From: Epiperipatus broadwayi
Lineage: Eukaryota > Onychophora > Udeonychophora > Euonychophora > Peripatidae
Length of the DNA: 64,000 nt
NCBI GenBank assembly: GCA_028023455.1
Contig: JAQFVV010012574.1
Location: forward strand, 250,001-314,000
Direction of reading: 5' to 3'
Part shown: positions 11,801 to 22,775 of the stretch, in pieces
Layout of the letters: every line of letters begins with the position of its first letter
How positions within the stretch are numbered: the first letter of the stretch is position 1
Program-made: the position numbers and the translations under genes
Notes under the pieces: model-generated
The model's database searches: none
What the model was told of the DNA's origin: nothing
Seen by the model: only the letters and a program-made list of their open reading frames with translations

Positions 11801-11875
11801 GAGCAAGCATTTCTCCACACCAAAGCCCTTCTCACATCAAATAAACTACTGGTCCATTATGACAGTGAGTGTGAG

Positions 11876-12436
11876 GTAACCGTGACAACTGATGCATCAG
11901 AAAATGGCATGGGGGCAGTGATATGCCATCCATCCCACTCCGGAGAATGTCCTATAGCATATGCATCATGCACCTTGTCCAAAGTGGAAAAGAACTACAG
12001 CCAGTTAGACAAGAAGGCCCTCGCCATAGTGTTCAGAATTTGTAAATTCCATCAATATCTATATGGACGTCCTTTCCAATTAATAACTGACCATAAGGCA
12101 CTCTTGGGAATTCTAGGCACGAAACAGATGCCTGAACATTTAAGCCCTCGTATGTTGAGATGGCTTAACATACTTGCAGGTTACAATTATAACCTCGAAT
12201 ACAAAAAAGGCATGAAAATTGGTCATGCCGATGCATTATCGCAAATGCCAGATCAGCTCGAGAAAGAAGTAAACGATGTAGAAATTAACTATATCGACTC
12301 ACTAAACAGCCAGACTCTTAACAGTGCAAAAGTAGCTGCATGGACCAGAGAAGACGCTGGCTACAGATGGATCATGAAAAAAATCAGCAAAGGTTGGCCA
12401 AAACGCCAAAACAAAGACCATCTTTCTTGCACATAG
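11876..12436 (+). pseudogene. pol: RNase H domain of pol
   Basis: Begins in a different frame from RT with VTTDASENGMGAV (first catalytic Asp). It continues with the conserved YSQLDKKALAIVF (Glu) and FQLITDHKAL (third Asp), then LSPRMLRWLNIL and GHADALSQMP, which is the end of the gypsy RNase H/linker. The change of frame relative to RT near 11770 means it cannot be translated as a fusion without frameshifting. Confidence 0.94.
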
Positions 12437-12534
12437 AGCTATGGAAAGCTTGAGAACAACTGTCCATTTACAAAGACTGTATACTCAGAGGCAAGCAAGT
12501 ACTAATCCCCATAAGCGGCAGGTCACAAATACTT

Positions 12535-13135
12535 AATTTATTGCACAAAGGTCATCCGGGCATTGTTATGGCAAAAGTGTTAGCTCGTAGTTATGTCTGG
12601 TGGCCAAAAATTAACAGTGGCATAGAGCAATGCATAAAAAACTGCACAAACTGCCAAATTCGAGTTCTGGCAAGAAGCAGACAAGCCATGGCAGAGAATT
12701 CACATAGATCACTGTGGTCCTATTCAAGGACAATTATTTCTAGTAGCAGTGGATGCCTATTCAGGATGGGCCGAATATAAAATAGTTAAAAACACAGGTT
12801 CGGATGAAGCCATCGACAAACTGTTGGAAATGTTTGCATACCATGGTCTCCCAGAAACCCTAGTATCTGACAATGGCACAGGTTTTACATCAGAAAAGTC
12901 ACTTACTCGATGCACGAATGGGGAATTAACCACATATTTACTCCACCTTATCACCCCCAATTAAATGGACTGGCTGAAAAAACTTTACAGAATTTAAAAT
13001 CTACCATCAATAAAATGGAAAAACAAAGTCTGCATGAAGCAGTCTTTAACGCATTTCTTTATCAACACTCTATGCCTACAGCTAAGTCGGGTAAATCACC
13101 CACAGAGAAATATCTAGGTCGTAGACTGTGAACAA
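12535..13135 (+). pseudogene. pol: Integrase (HHCC and catalytic core), broken
   Basis: The N-terminal zinc-binding part is seen as LLHKGHPGI ... CIKNCTNCQ. The core follows in three short frames: VDAYSGWAEY (first Asp), LVSDNGTGF (second Asp), then, after a frameshift near 12900, TPPYHPQLNGLAE (third acidic residue). At least three frame changes occur within 600 bp. The order and motifs are those of retroviral-type integrases that insert the cDNA into the genome. Confidence 0.92.
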
Positions 13136-13199
13136 AGCTTGACAAAATTATACCAATGAAGGACACCGAAGTACCTTCAGGCAGAAACTATAAATTCTC

Positions 13200-13513
13200 A
13201 CCACAAGACCACGTATGGGTTAGAAATAATCAGGATAGACTAATCCAAAGTGGAAATTGTGCAACATTTAAGTAAGCAAGTGGTTGCTGTACGAATGGAG
13301 AATGGAAGAGAGTTACGCAAACACATAAATCAATTGCGTAAAGACGAAAGTATACAACAAACGCTGCAGCCATTTCCGAGAAAAGATGACACTCCAGATG
13401 CAAAATCGGACATCCCCCAATGTTCTAAGAGGGAAAGTAAAATTCCCTCCCACCTCAGTGATTACGTGCTAAGTTCAGAAAAAAAAATCAACAAACTAAA
13501 ATGCTATCTCTGA
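13200..13513 (+). pseudogene. Integrase C-terminal part
   Basis: After a stop near 13129, the plus strand reads a DHVWVRN-type segment and then, in another frame from 13250, VRMENGRELRKHINQLRKDE. VWVRN and R..HINQLR are the usual C-terminal SH3-like region of gypsy integrases that contacts DNA. The remaining 50 codons are polar and unremarkable. The frame stops just before the 3' LTR. Confidence 0.75.
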
Positions 13514-13515
13514 AC

Positions 13516-13527
13516 TCGGGGAAGGTA
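13516..13527 (+). promoter_or_regulatory. Polypurine tract
   Basis: The sequence CTCGGGGAAGGTA lies directly before the 3' LTR. A purine-rich run at this exact place is the usual primer site for plus-strand cDNA synthesis. Confidence 0.6.
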
Positions 13528-14230
13528 TGCTAAATGTGTGTGTGTGCACATATAAAAAATACAGTTAACTAGTAATAAAAATAAATGTAAAACTAATGGA
13601 TTGCTAATGGTGTATTATAAATAATTAAATGATATATTAATGCTAAACTATAAAGTAATTCATCAAGAAGGTTAGATAATGTAAACAAAGCCATCGCTTA
13701 AAATAGACAATGCTAAAGGCGTGGCATTATCTAATCAGGGATCGTATAGGAACTAAAGAGATGACCACCATGTGGACAGCGGATGGCCAATGAAGGGAGG
13801 CTACTCCAAAATCAAGGCATGACAAGTAATGGAGCTAATATTGAACTGAGAGAGGACACTTGCTAAGTGAAGCTCTTGAAAGGTAGATGTGGCATTTCTT
13901 TGGGTGCTCCAGTCAGCTCCTTTGCTTCACCTAGCCTTGCAGAGAAGTTTACCTCCAGACATGCCAAAGTAAACCTAGGGAACTATAACAGGTCGTACCA
14001 ATCTCTTTATTATTTTACTCTGCCTTCGGGCCCCTTATTTATATATAATAATAATAGCATATGTATATTATTCATAATTTGTATATATTAATAGTGATTA
14101 ACTCATATATAATCCTGTAAATAAATCTTCATTATTTAAACCTACTTGCCGGGCTGCTTCATTAATTATTTTATATTGTGTTATTGATAGTTACAATCCA
14201 GCCAGCAATAGAGTGCCGCTGGACACTGAA
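13528..14230 (+). repeat. 3' LTR
   Basis: Collinear with the 5' LTR from TGCTAAATGTG to GGACACTGAA. It has about 30 substitutions and a shorter GT run (TGTGTGTGTGCACAT in place of the longer 5' form). The AATAAATC signal is retained at about 14122. Confidence 0.88.
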
Positions 14231-14235
14231 GGTAG

Positions 14236-16790
14236 CATAAAAGAGTAAAAAATGGCTGCTAGAGGCCTAAATATATTAGTTCTTGCTTTGAATTCTGATC
14301 TTCACCAATGATGGCAAAATCCAAAACATGGTCTGCAGATGGGAATTTTATAAACTATATCATATGATGTCCCTTGATTACTTATGCTTATAGTAATGCT
14401 TTTTAGAATAGGCTGATGATTACTTGATTTTGAATCAACTTAAACAAATGAAGATGACCAAATCACATAAACAAATGATACAAATTTAATTAAATAAAAT
14501 TAATATTTTTAAATTCTATATAAGTTCAAAGAAAATAAAACTGTAGCATTAAATATTTTTATTCTATGATGTTTTGCGTAAGATTAATTAATTTGATAAA
14601 AGTTAGATTTTCTCTTCAGATGCGATGACAAAAAATAATGATAATATATTTAACAAATAAAATAACCACTATGATTCATCATGAGAGATATTTTCATAGC
14701 ATAGGATATACAATAAATAAGTGATGTATTGATTTGGACATCACATTTAAAAAAAAAAATTGCACTTTATATACACTAGGAATTGTTGGTATAAGTTTAG
14801 ATTTATTACTAAATTAGGTATACATAAATAGAGATAGCTTATAATGTGATCATAGGATATCAAAATAATTAATAAAAACAAAATTAATTTGATCAAATTT
14901 TCAAAAATCTAGAAATCTTTTGTCAACCCTATACATATTAAACTTAGACAATAAAGCCAATTACTCAAGGTTTTAATAGGCGATAACAATCAACCTCAGC
15001 AATCTCATTCTGTATTCAAAGCAACGTCCTTTAACATATTGAATTTTTAAGCCAAAAATATTTTGACAATGTAATAAGTATTTTTTCCAAAAAAAATGAA
15101 TTACATAATTTTTTACATGATAGTATTTGCAATAGCAATTTTGCATATTATTTCATTCAAGAGTTATCTATAAGATTAATGTTTGTTGATAGCTTTGAAT
15201 ATATATGAACATACTTATTGTTTTTGCCTCAACATTAAATTTAGAGAATCAAAAAAAAAAAGCTTTTATTTTTTGATAGAAAGTATTATTGTATTAGTAT
15301 CAATAAAATAACAATGTTTTTAAATACTTCAGTGCATATATTGATAGCTCGAAGTTCTGGAAATAGTATTACTTCTGTCAATTCAAATGTTTTATAGCAA
15401 AATTGACTGAGTGTTGAACAAAAACTATGATGATATTATAGTATTAAGAATATTTAAGGCAGTTTTCATTAAAAAAAGGGGGAGGGGCAAAGATGAAGTT
15501 CTTTTAAAACAAAATTAAGATCAAGATTTTTTTTTAATGCTCGTAAATTTGAAAACAGATTTTTATCTTTTAAAAAAACCTAAAACTATATAGACTATAA
15601 TACAATGAGTAATTATGAAATAACATTTATGAAATAAATAACTATATACATTAGTTATTGACGAAAAAATAAATACAGTAAATAATACGTTAGTATTATT
15701 TACTGTATTTAATTCATTCTAACTAAAAACAAATTAGAAGAAAACTATTGTTACCAGACTTTTAAAATTTCGTCTAATTTAAACCATTTTTCAGTTTTTT
15801 AAATTTTGAGTTGAAGTTTTTTGATGTTTTAAACTGATTCTTCATTTCAAGTTTTTTTTATTTTCTTTAAAATTAATCAAGTTTTACTCAAGTTGAAAGT
15901 GAAATTAACTCAATACTAATATTCCCATTGAGTCAATAATATTTTTATATTATTGTGCAAAGTGACAGATTCTGGGCTTAAGATTTATGGATCACAACCC
16001 ATCCCTGGAACTTCCAGTTCTAGAACTTCTTATGGATCCCAAAACAATAAATCATTTTATTATTTATTTTATTTATAGTAAAGATGTTTTTTTTTCTATT
16101 GGTTGGTACTGCTATATTAAAAGCACTTGTGATAGTTTGGATTTTCTGTCTCTTGTAGTGGAATGCCATCATTGAATGGTAGATTTCAGAATTCAAGATT
16201 CATGGACTGTGGTTGTCCCTTCTGATAATCAATATTCATGTGAACTCCTGAATATTTATTTATTTATAGTTTGAATTTGGTTTAATTACATTAGGGATAA
16301 TAATTCTTCATCCACAATTTAAGTTTTTAAACAATCTCATTTTTAAAGTTCTGATTAAGTTTCAAATATAAATGAGTTTAATTCAATTTTATTTGTTAAT
16401 TATGATTAATTTAATTATTTTTGCCTTTATTATTATCATAATAGTGTAGTATGGATTTCATACAACAACCTTCTCACATGAATGTTTTTCCTTATTAAAT
16501 TAAGATTTAAACACTAGTGCAAATACATTGTGTATATCAATTTAATTTGTGGCAAAATAAAATTGTTTTAGCTTAATTATTATTAAGCACATCAATATTT
16601 TCCTGTTATCTGGAGCCATTTTATTTTTTATGTCAATTTATTAACTCCAACTAATCTCCAAATGAATTTGGCCAATTATGACTACGAATGCTGCAGTATT
16701 CTTGTTAGCAATTTCTAGAGTTAGCAGTTTTTCAACTCAGATTGCCATTTTAAGATACACATTTATTTTAAATTAATATTTTATTTAACA
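14236..16790. other. AT-rich DNA with one perfect hairpin
   Basis: Only the hairpin at 15670-15711 stands out. Around 15970 and 16180 there are two weakly similar blocks (AAGATTTATGGATCACAAC and AAGATTCATGGACTGTGGT) that may be an old direct repeat. No coding domain was recognised. Confidence 0.4.
15670..15711. repeat. Perfect hairpin, 19-bp arms, GTTA loop
   Basis: The arm TAAATACAGTAAATAATAC is followed by GTTA and its exact reverse complement. The arms match without a mismatch. Confidence 0.95.
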
Positions 16791-16931
16791 GCTAAAACAG
16801 ATTATTGGAAAGAAGGATTAATCATTGAATTTGATGAGAGCTTGTTCCAAATAATGCTGAATGAGCGCTTCATTAGCAGTCGTTCTTCGGAGAACTCTGT
16901 TGGGAGACATGTATTTTTTGGTAAAAATGGA
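16791..16931 (+). pseudogene. Possible Merlin/ISXO2-like transposase scrap
   Basis: An open segment of 47 codons preceded by TTATTTAACAG, which could be a splice acceptor, and ended by TGA TAA. It reads YWKEGLIIEFDESLFQI and, after a gap, SVGRHVFFGKNG. Merlin-family and IS1595-type transposases have a vEIDES.F ... N.R ... WvFGG pattern around the first catalytic Asp; the order IEFDESLF ... HVFFGKNG resembles this. The resemblance is from memory of the family pattern and the fragment is short, so the call is tentative. It could instead be an isolated host exon. Confidence 0.3.
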
Positions 16932-16934
16932 TGA

Positions 16935-18900
16935 TAACAGTGCAGAAAACATGAATGACAGGGATTTTAGACAATATTAAATCAGGGTCTATAATTTACT
17001 CAAATAACTTATGCATCTACAAACAAGGTGGCAGAACTAGAAAAAGCCAGATTTTAACTGTTTAAAGGCAATTATTGCTACAATTTCATTGATTCTAACA
17101 CTAATGTCTACACTCAAAGTGTTAAGTGAATATGAGGATCTGATAAATGGCAAAATAAACAACACTGAAGACTCATATTTGTATGAATTCATTCAGAGAG
17201 TGGAATTTGAGATAACAATGTATAGAAGTCACTTTTGGATGCAATTAAAATTGTCTGGTCTCCAGAATTTAAATTATAGATATTTTGCCTATACATTAAA
17301 AAAAAAAAATCAAATGAATCCAGATAACAAGAAAATATAAAAACATCTTTTGAAATAACAACAATGTTGTAAAACAATGAAATTATTTTGACAAAAAAAA
17401 ATAAGTTACTTTCTAATTAAGTGTCATAATACAAATAATTTCTGCTATAACACAGAATAAAAGATGGCCGAGTCCAAATGTTATGATGAGTATTACTAAT
17501 TTTTATATCACATCTGAGATTTTCAGATTGTTATCCAATATGAATCAGAATGTTACCTGAGATGGAGAATGTTTTGTTTGTCTGATATATTTTTTTCAAG
17601 TTTTATGAGGCATTTGTCGCAATATTAGTTGATTTAACTCTTTATTTGTACTTTTGTCAGTGAAAATGTTGCATTTAAAAAAAAAATTATTCTGCTAAAT
17701 ATATACTTTATAACAGATTTATATATTAGCCAGAAAAACAAAACTAGAAAATTGACAATGGTATTACAGAGAAAATAGTAAAACTATCAGAGATCCAAGA
17801 ATTAAATACAGCACACTTTTTTAAAAAATAAGCTTAAGATAAAAAGTTTTCCACTCATGAAAGCACTTTCCAGATTAATCAGTCACATTACATTATCATA
17901 TAACTGATGGAATGTAAATTAATAAAAAATAGATGTCAGGTGAGAAGCATTAGCATAACACTTTTTATGCTGGTAAAAGTTTGATTTTAATTATCATTAA
18001 TTTTTTATGTATTTTTACATACTTTTTTGATTTTGTATTATATTTTGCCTGTTTAAATAGTTATATTGATAATAACTTAGTTCTAGAGTGTGGATTGGAG
18101 CAGATTTTCTTACATGCACACATTTCAATGTATCGTTGATTAAACAGACCGCTTAATGAATACAATTCTGGATCAATTATGTTCTTTGTATAGGATTTTA
18201 CTGTTTAATGGAAATACTATGAATATGACAATATTGTTAAAATCATGCTAAGTAAATAAAATAAATTTATATAAAGTTTGTCTTTTCTGTGTATATATTC
18301 AAATCATTTTTATATAATTTTACATAGAATTAAGAAAAGAGAAAAAAGTTTTTTTTGAATTAGTGTTTAATTATATATATAAATAAAATATTATTTGGGT
18401 ACACCCATGTATACTTGTAGTAATATATATATATATCAATTTTCTGCTAGGTATATATATATATTTAATAAAATTAATTATACCAGATGTACCTGGATAA
18501 CATTTCATTTACATCTGTAACCTGGGAAATCTTTGTTTTAATATATATATGCAATTGTAACTCCTTTCCATTGAGTTATCTGACGTCAAAACAATGACAT
18601 AGAGAATAAAATCAGCACCGCTCTCTCTTTAAGCTCTGTTGTTATATAAGCTTAGTTTTTGATGTAGTTTGAAAATTATTGGATGCTGTCAATGTTTCAA
18701 TGTCACAATGTCACATAGTTCAGGGAAAGGTAGTTATTTTCGTTTTAATTACAGATATTTAAAAATTTATGATTATTTATTATTGCATATATATATATTA
18801 AACAGTGAAAACATTGAAACAGTATATTCCCGCCCTCATATCTGCTTCATCTATTTGTCCCCACAGTCACATCTATGCCAGGTTTAAACACTCTCTAGTA
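16935..18900. other. AT-rich DNA, little recognised
   Basis: An 83-codon frame at 17089 is open but has no domain I recognise, and its flanks look non-coding. Several short ATATAT runs lie between 18370 and 18560. One CRE-like site with a TATA-like block is given separately. Confidence 0.4.
18581..18650 (+). promoter_or_regulatory. TGACGTCA plus TATATAA, possible promoter
   Basis: A palindromic TGACGTCA (18581-18588), which is the CREB/ATF consensus, is followed about 55 bp downstream by GTTATATAAG. The intervening DNA is less AT-rich (CAGCACCGCTCTCTC). No gene is recognisable downstream, so this could be chance or the promoter of a lost or LTR-type element. Confidence 0.2.
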
Positions 18901-18904
18901 CAGG

Positions 18905-19014
18905 TATATATGTATCCACACAGTTGTATATGTAAACACACAGTTGTATATGTAGCCACACAGTTATATATGTAATCACACAGTTTTATATGAATTCACA
19001 CAGTTATATAGGTA
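18905..19014. repeat. Minisatellite, 20-bp unit, about 5 copies
   Basis: The unit is CACAGTTGTATATGTAACCA with variants. The CAGTT block recurs at exactly 20-bp steps (18921, 18941, 18961, 18981, 19001). Confidence 0.92.
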
Positions 19015-19521
19015 TTGTCACACATACATGCACATAGAAATGACTGTAATATTAATTTTTGTATAGATATATTGCAGCATTTATAATTTGTTTAATAAAA
19101 AATATTTTGTATAAAATTTATTTTATTTAGAAAATGTACAGTTAAATATTTTCTAAATAATCTGTAGCAAGTTTTATTTAAATGAATTGTCAATTACATG
19201 TGAAATTCACAGAATAGTGATAAAACAATTTAGAATAATTCTCAAGTTGGATCGAATGGTTTCTGAGTTATAACCATTTGTTCAAAAACTCATTACGATT
19301 GTAATGAGTTCTTTTTCCAGATCAAAACCAGTAAAAGTTTGGGAGATAAAATAAAAAAGATCAGAGTCAAAAGAAACTGTCTATGAGCTATAACATCATA
19401 AAATCTAGAGGGGGGTTGAATTCTGGTTTAAAATAGATAGTCCCTGGTTTTTGATCTGGGGAAATATAAATATTGTAGATTTCTTAGGTTTGGGGTTCTT
19501 TTTAGCTTGCCTTTCCTGTAA
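19015..19521. other. AT-rich DNA with a short hairpin
   Basis: A 10-bp hairpin AACTCATTAC/GTAATGAGTT sits near 19290-19313. The segment from about 19320 is less AT-rich and may be the 5' part of whatever left the reading frame at 19522, but I cannot read protein in it. Confidence 0.4.
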
Positions 19522-19803
19522 ATTGTTTTGAAGTCCACTCCAAAATGGTTGAGTAGAATAAAATATTTTCCGGCTCTTTTGAGCCAAGATGGTGCTCTCA
19601 AATTCCTTCAGCATACCTATGAACAAATTTTCCAGCAACTGTATGAGAGGGAGTTGTGAAAAAAACTTAAAACCTACCTGAAAAGAAATGCCACTGAAAT
19701 TATGCTACTGTTTGATGCTGTTCCAGCCACTATCATTGATGTACGCCTCACCAAGAAAAAGACGGTAATGATTTTAAAGACTGCAGCCTATGAACTTAAT
19801 CTA
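19522..19803 (+). pseudogene. Unidentified degenerate reading frame, 94 codons
   Basis: One plus-strand frame runs from a stop just upstream to TAA at 19804, interrupted only by a TGA at 19657. The composition is protein-like and unlike the flanks: KSTPKWLSRIKYFPALL, FLQHTYEQIFQQLYEREL, then after the stop KKLKTYLKRNATEIMLLF and VRLTKKKTVMILKTAAYEL. Charged, amphipathic helices alternate. I do not recognise the family; gag-like or another transposon-derived protein is possible. There is no start codon at a sensible place. Confidence 0.4.
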
Positions 19804-19806
19804 TAA

Positions 19807-21424
19807 ACTCTAAGCTAGCTTATACACTTTAAAAAGAATGTTCTATCTAAATTTTCAAAACTCTTTAATTTTATCCTATTGTAAAAGATACTCTGTAAAT
19901 TTGTGTAACTTTATGTATATTGTAAAAATCATTCTGGTCAACTGCTCTCTTAAAATCTATAACTTACTTTAAAGTAACAAAAAAAAAGACAAACAAGTTT
20001 TACTTTAATTTTCTAAACTGCTGAAATCTTTTACAAATCAAAAAGATTTCATCTTTTGTAATCATTAAATGTCTGAAATTTATTATCTTAAATTCCTACA
20101 AGCTATGGTCTTGCCTAACTTTAATATTTTGTTTAAATTTATTTTGTTTATGTTTAATATGTGATAATATGCTCATCTTTCGAAACAGTGAAACTAATTA
20201 ATTAATTTATAAAGGAGATAATTGTAATCTCCATTTTAAACATTTTAAAAGCACTAATTATTTATTGAATCACTGTTTCAAAACTATAATATTGATAATA
20301 AACGGTCACTAACCGCTCATTGTTATCATGGTTATATATATATATTGTAATATTTTGCAAGGTTTGCTTAGCCGGTTTTATGTACTATGACTTTTAATAT
20401 TTATTAGTTAGAAGGGGATATACTGGTTAGAGATGATAAAGTATATTTGTTAATGTATGTATTAAGTCCAATCAAATATACTTTCCCTCCTTAATTATGA
20501 ATATTGATATGCAGATTCAGGATCTTAACTAGATTATAGATTATATAGTTTAAGTCCCTTTTTTTAGCATAATTATAATGCTATTTTAAGAACTGGGTTG
20601 AGTTAGTTTGACAGATAGAAGCTATCTTGTTTTAGGCGCAATTAATTATAGGCATACTTATTACTCTATATATTGTGTGCATTGAGAGTGTGTCTTTATA
20701 TAATACACTTATATGTGTTATGTTTTGCTGTGTCTTTTAAATGGGTACACAGTAACAAGCCCCCCCCCCAATTATTTAGTTTGGGTTGGCTATCTTTATT
20801 AGAACTGGAGCATGTGGACCCAGAGTTTTCCTAAAGCCAATCCGATAGCAGCAAACCGTCGGTCTCAGAGCAAACTGAGCATTTGATGCTGAAGCTCTTG
20901 AATAATCACTCACTCACACTGCAAGCTTACTCTACTATTTTATATAGTGCCATAGCATATATATGTAAATCTAAGGGTAACCAGTTCTTTTTCCCATATT
21001 AATTAATCACTCAGCTTTAGACTGAAGTTTGAATCTGGGTTATCAGGTTGAATCTGCATGATATTGAGCTTATTTAGTTGCTCACTTTATTAGTATATAT
21101 AACAGCCATTTAAAGCTGTCTGTACTCATCATCTCTACTAAGCTATCAGCTTATAACTTAAGCAAATCAAAATCATAGGATGGTCATGTTAAATGATTAG
21201 GCATGACTTATACAACTCACACACACATGCATTGTAATATATTAAAATGGGACAGGTGTACTAATAACAGTCCCATCTATTATAAAATGTCTACCTGTAT
21301 TGGATACCTTGTTGAATATTGTACAATCCTTGCCATTGTGATATTTTCTTTTATATTTTTGTTATTGTTTTAATAAATCTTTTAAAATATAAACTGTTGC
21401 CTATCTTTATTGCTCAGGTTCTAA
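19807..21424. other. AT-rich DNA, possible LTR-like patch not proven
   Basis: A GC-richer patch at about 20810-20935 and an AATAAATC block at 21370 followed by a compact end are LTR-like in feel, but no second LTR, primer site or target duplication was found. A run of 11 C lies at 20761. Small palindrome CGGTCACTAACCG at about 20304. Confidence 0.35.
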
Positions 21425-21500
21425 TTGTCCAATCCACTGTATCTTATTCAATCCACAGTATCTTGTCCAATTCACAGCATATTGTCAATTTCACAGTCCA
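21425..21500. repeat. Minisatellite, 19-bp unit, 4 copies
   Basis: Four consecutive 19-mers are variants of TTGTCCAATCCACAGTATC, starting at 21425, 21444, 21463 and 21482. The fourth is the most diverged. Confidence 0.92.
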
Positions 21501-22639
21501 TTACTCCAATTTCTTTATGATTTTATGTGCTATATGTGTATGTCTCTGCAGTTAAGATTAATAGAGTGTTAAGTGCTATATATCACCCATCTAGTTAGAT
21601 TAGTAGTGACCTTAAATCTCATGTTTCTACCTATCCTATTCCAGCTCATGGTTAAATGAGGACTGAGTGTAGCCTCAGAGATGTCACTCATAAGGTGTTA
21701 AATTTGGAGTAATGGCAGATGAGTTGAAGTTTGGTTGGATTAGAGGTCTCACCCACCTCACTCTGGTCAGCTTTGGTGTATTTTGCTTGGGCTCTGAATT
21801 TTGTTCCATGAGTGTACAAATCTGACTGTTACAACATATACAAAGAATATAATCGATTCCACTAATTAAACAGTAAAATCTTATATGAAAATTGTAATTG
21901 ATTCCAGAATCATATTGCCCTGTATAGTTTAGTGCAGTGACCACTCAGACTCAGGAGCTAAGATCCTTGGATCTATTCTGTTGCTTCTGGTAATTGAAGT
22001 TTTTATGAATACCTGGATGATAAAACTATTCAATTATTTTATGCATATATAATATTTGGAATTAATTTCATATAAAATATATGTATAGTGCTAAAAAAAA
22101 TAGTCTGATTTTTTTTAGACACCATGATCATATAAGGTTACTTTTGCAAGAAATGTGTTAAAATTGGTATTTCTGATTGTTTGCAATAACTTAAAATGTC
22201 TTATTACTTATTACATATGCTATTTAATGTATTTTATAAATAAAATGTCTTGTACAGTTTAATAAAGTGATGGAATAAAGAAATGAGAGCTAAAGATTTT
22301 TAGATCAAAGCGCAATCTGTCATTTGCGAAATTTGAACATCATGTGACTCCCCAGCAACTAACCATTCAATTATTTATTTATTTACAAATGTAAATATTT
22401 TATTTATATAGCACAATGTTCCAAATGCTTCAGATTGGCCCATACATATAGCTTGGGTGAAAAAGATAGAGTGGATCCATTCTATTTTTTAAAAAGACTT
22501 TATCTTGTGTTTGGAAAGAAGAATATTCAATTTAAATAGTGTTCCATCTGCAAAGCGCATGTGCCGTGTTTAAGCTACGTTATTATTTATAATTTATTTA
22601 CAAATGTAATAATAAAACAATGCAACACCTGATGTTTTA
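21501..22639. other. No gene recognised
   Basis: Part of this (21560-21960) is less AT-rich, but all frames are short and no domain or repeat partner was found. A block ACTAACCATTCAATTATTTA at about 22358 resembles one at about 45275 (GCTAACCACTCAATTATTTA), perhaps a small dispersed repeat. Confidence 0.4.
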
Positions 22640-22775
22640 CATTGTTAATTTTAATGCAGGCCAGTAACATCTGAAGAAGAGCCGAGAATAATACTTCTCA
22701 AAACGTTGTGCATTTACTAAGCTCTATGCTATTACTAACAGTTGAATGTATTTGGAATATTTAAATAAAAAGATA
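22640..22775 (+). mobile_element. SINE 3' part with CTGAAGAAG core
   Basis: Contains GGCCAGTAACATCTGAAGAAG, a short stem (AGAAG...CTTCT type) and AAAACGTTGTGCATTTAC, followed by an A/T-rich tail. It matches the core and tail of the repeats at 2457 and 2625 but lacks the tRNA-like head, so it is 5'-truncated, as is normal for retroposons. Confidence 0.6.

Larger units (their letters stand above)
8801..14230 (+). mobile_element. Ty3/gypsy LTR retrotransposon, full length, inactivated
   Basis: A 5.4-kb element with two similar LTRs (711 and 703 bp) enclosing gag, protease, RT, RNase H and integrase in that order. RNase H before integrase is the Ty3/gypsy arrangement. There is no env-like frame between integrase and the 3' LTR. 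The flanking pentamers GATAG (8796-8800) and GGTAG (14231-14235) match at 4 of 5 bases and are the probable target duplication. The LTRs differ by about 30 substitutions by eye, mostly transitions, or roughly 4 percent. The internal region has several frameshifts and stops, so the copy cannot make a complete polyprotein. Confidence 0.93.

Noticed and set aside
13250-13513. env gene downstream of gypsy integrase
   Set aside because: The 87-codon frame reads as the integrase C-terminal part (VRMENGRELRKHINQLRKDE). There is no signal peptide or membrane segment, and the space before the LTR is too short.
20400-21560. Solo LTR
   Set aside because: An AATAAA block and a GC-richer middle suggested an LTR, but no TG/CA ends, target duplication or second copy could be found.
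22668-22705. Hammerhead ribozyme
   Set aside because: The core would need CTGATGA and GAAA. The sequence has CTGAAGA and CAAAAC, and the third stem is missing.
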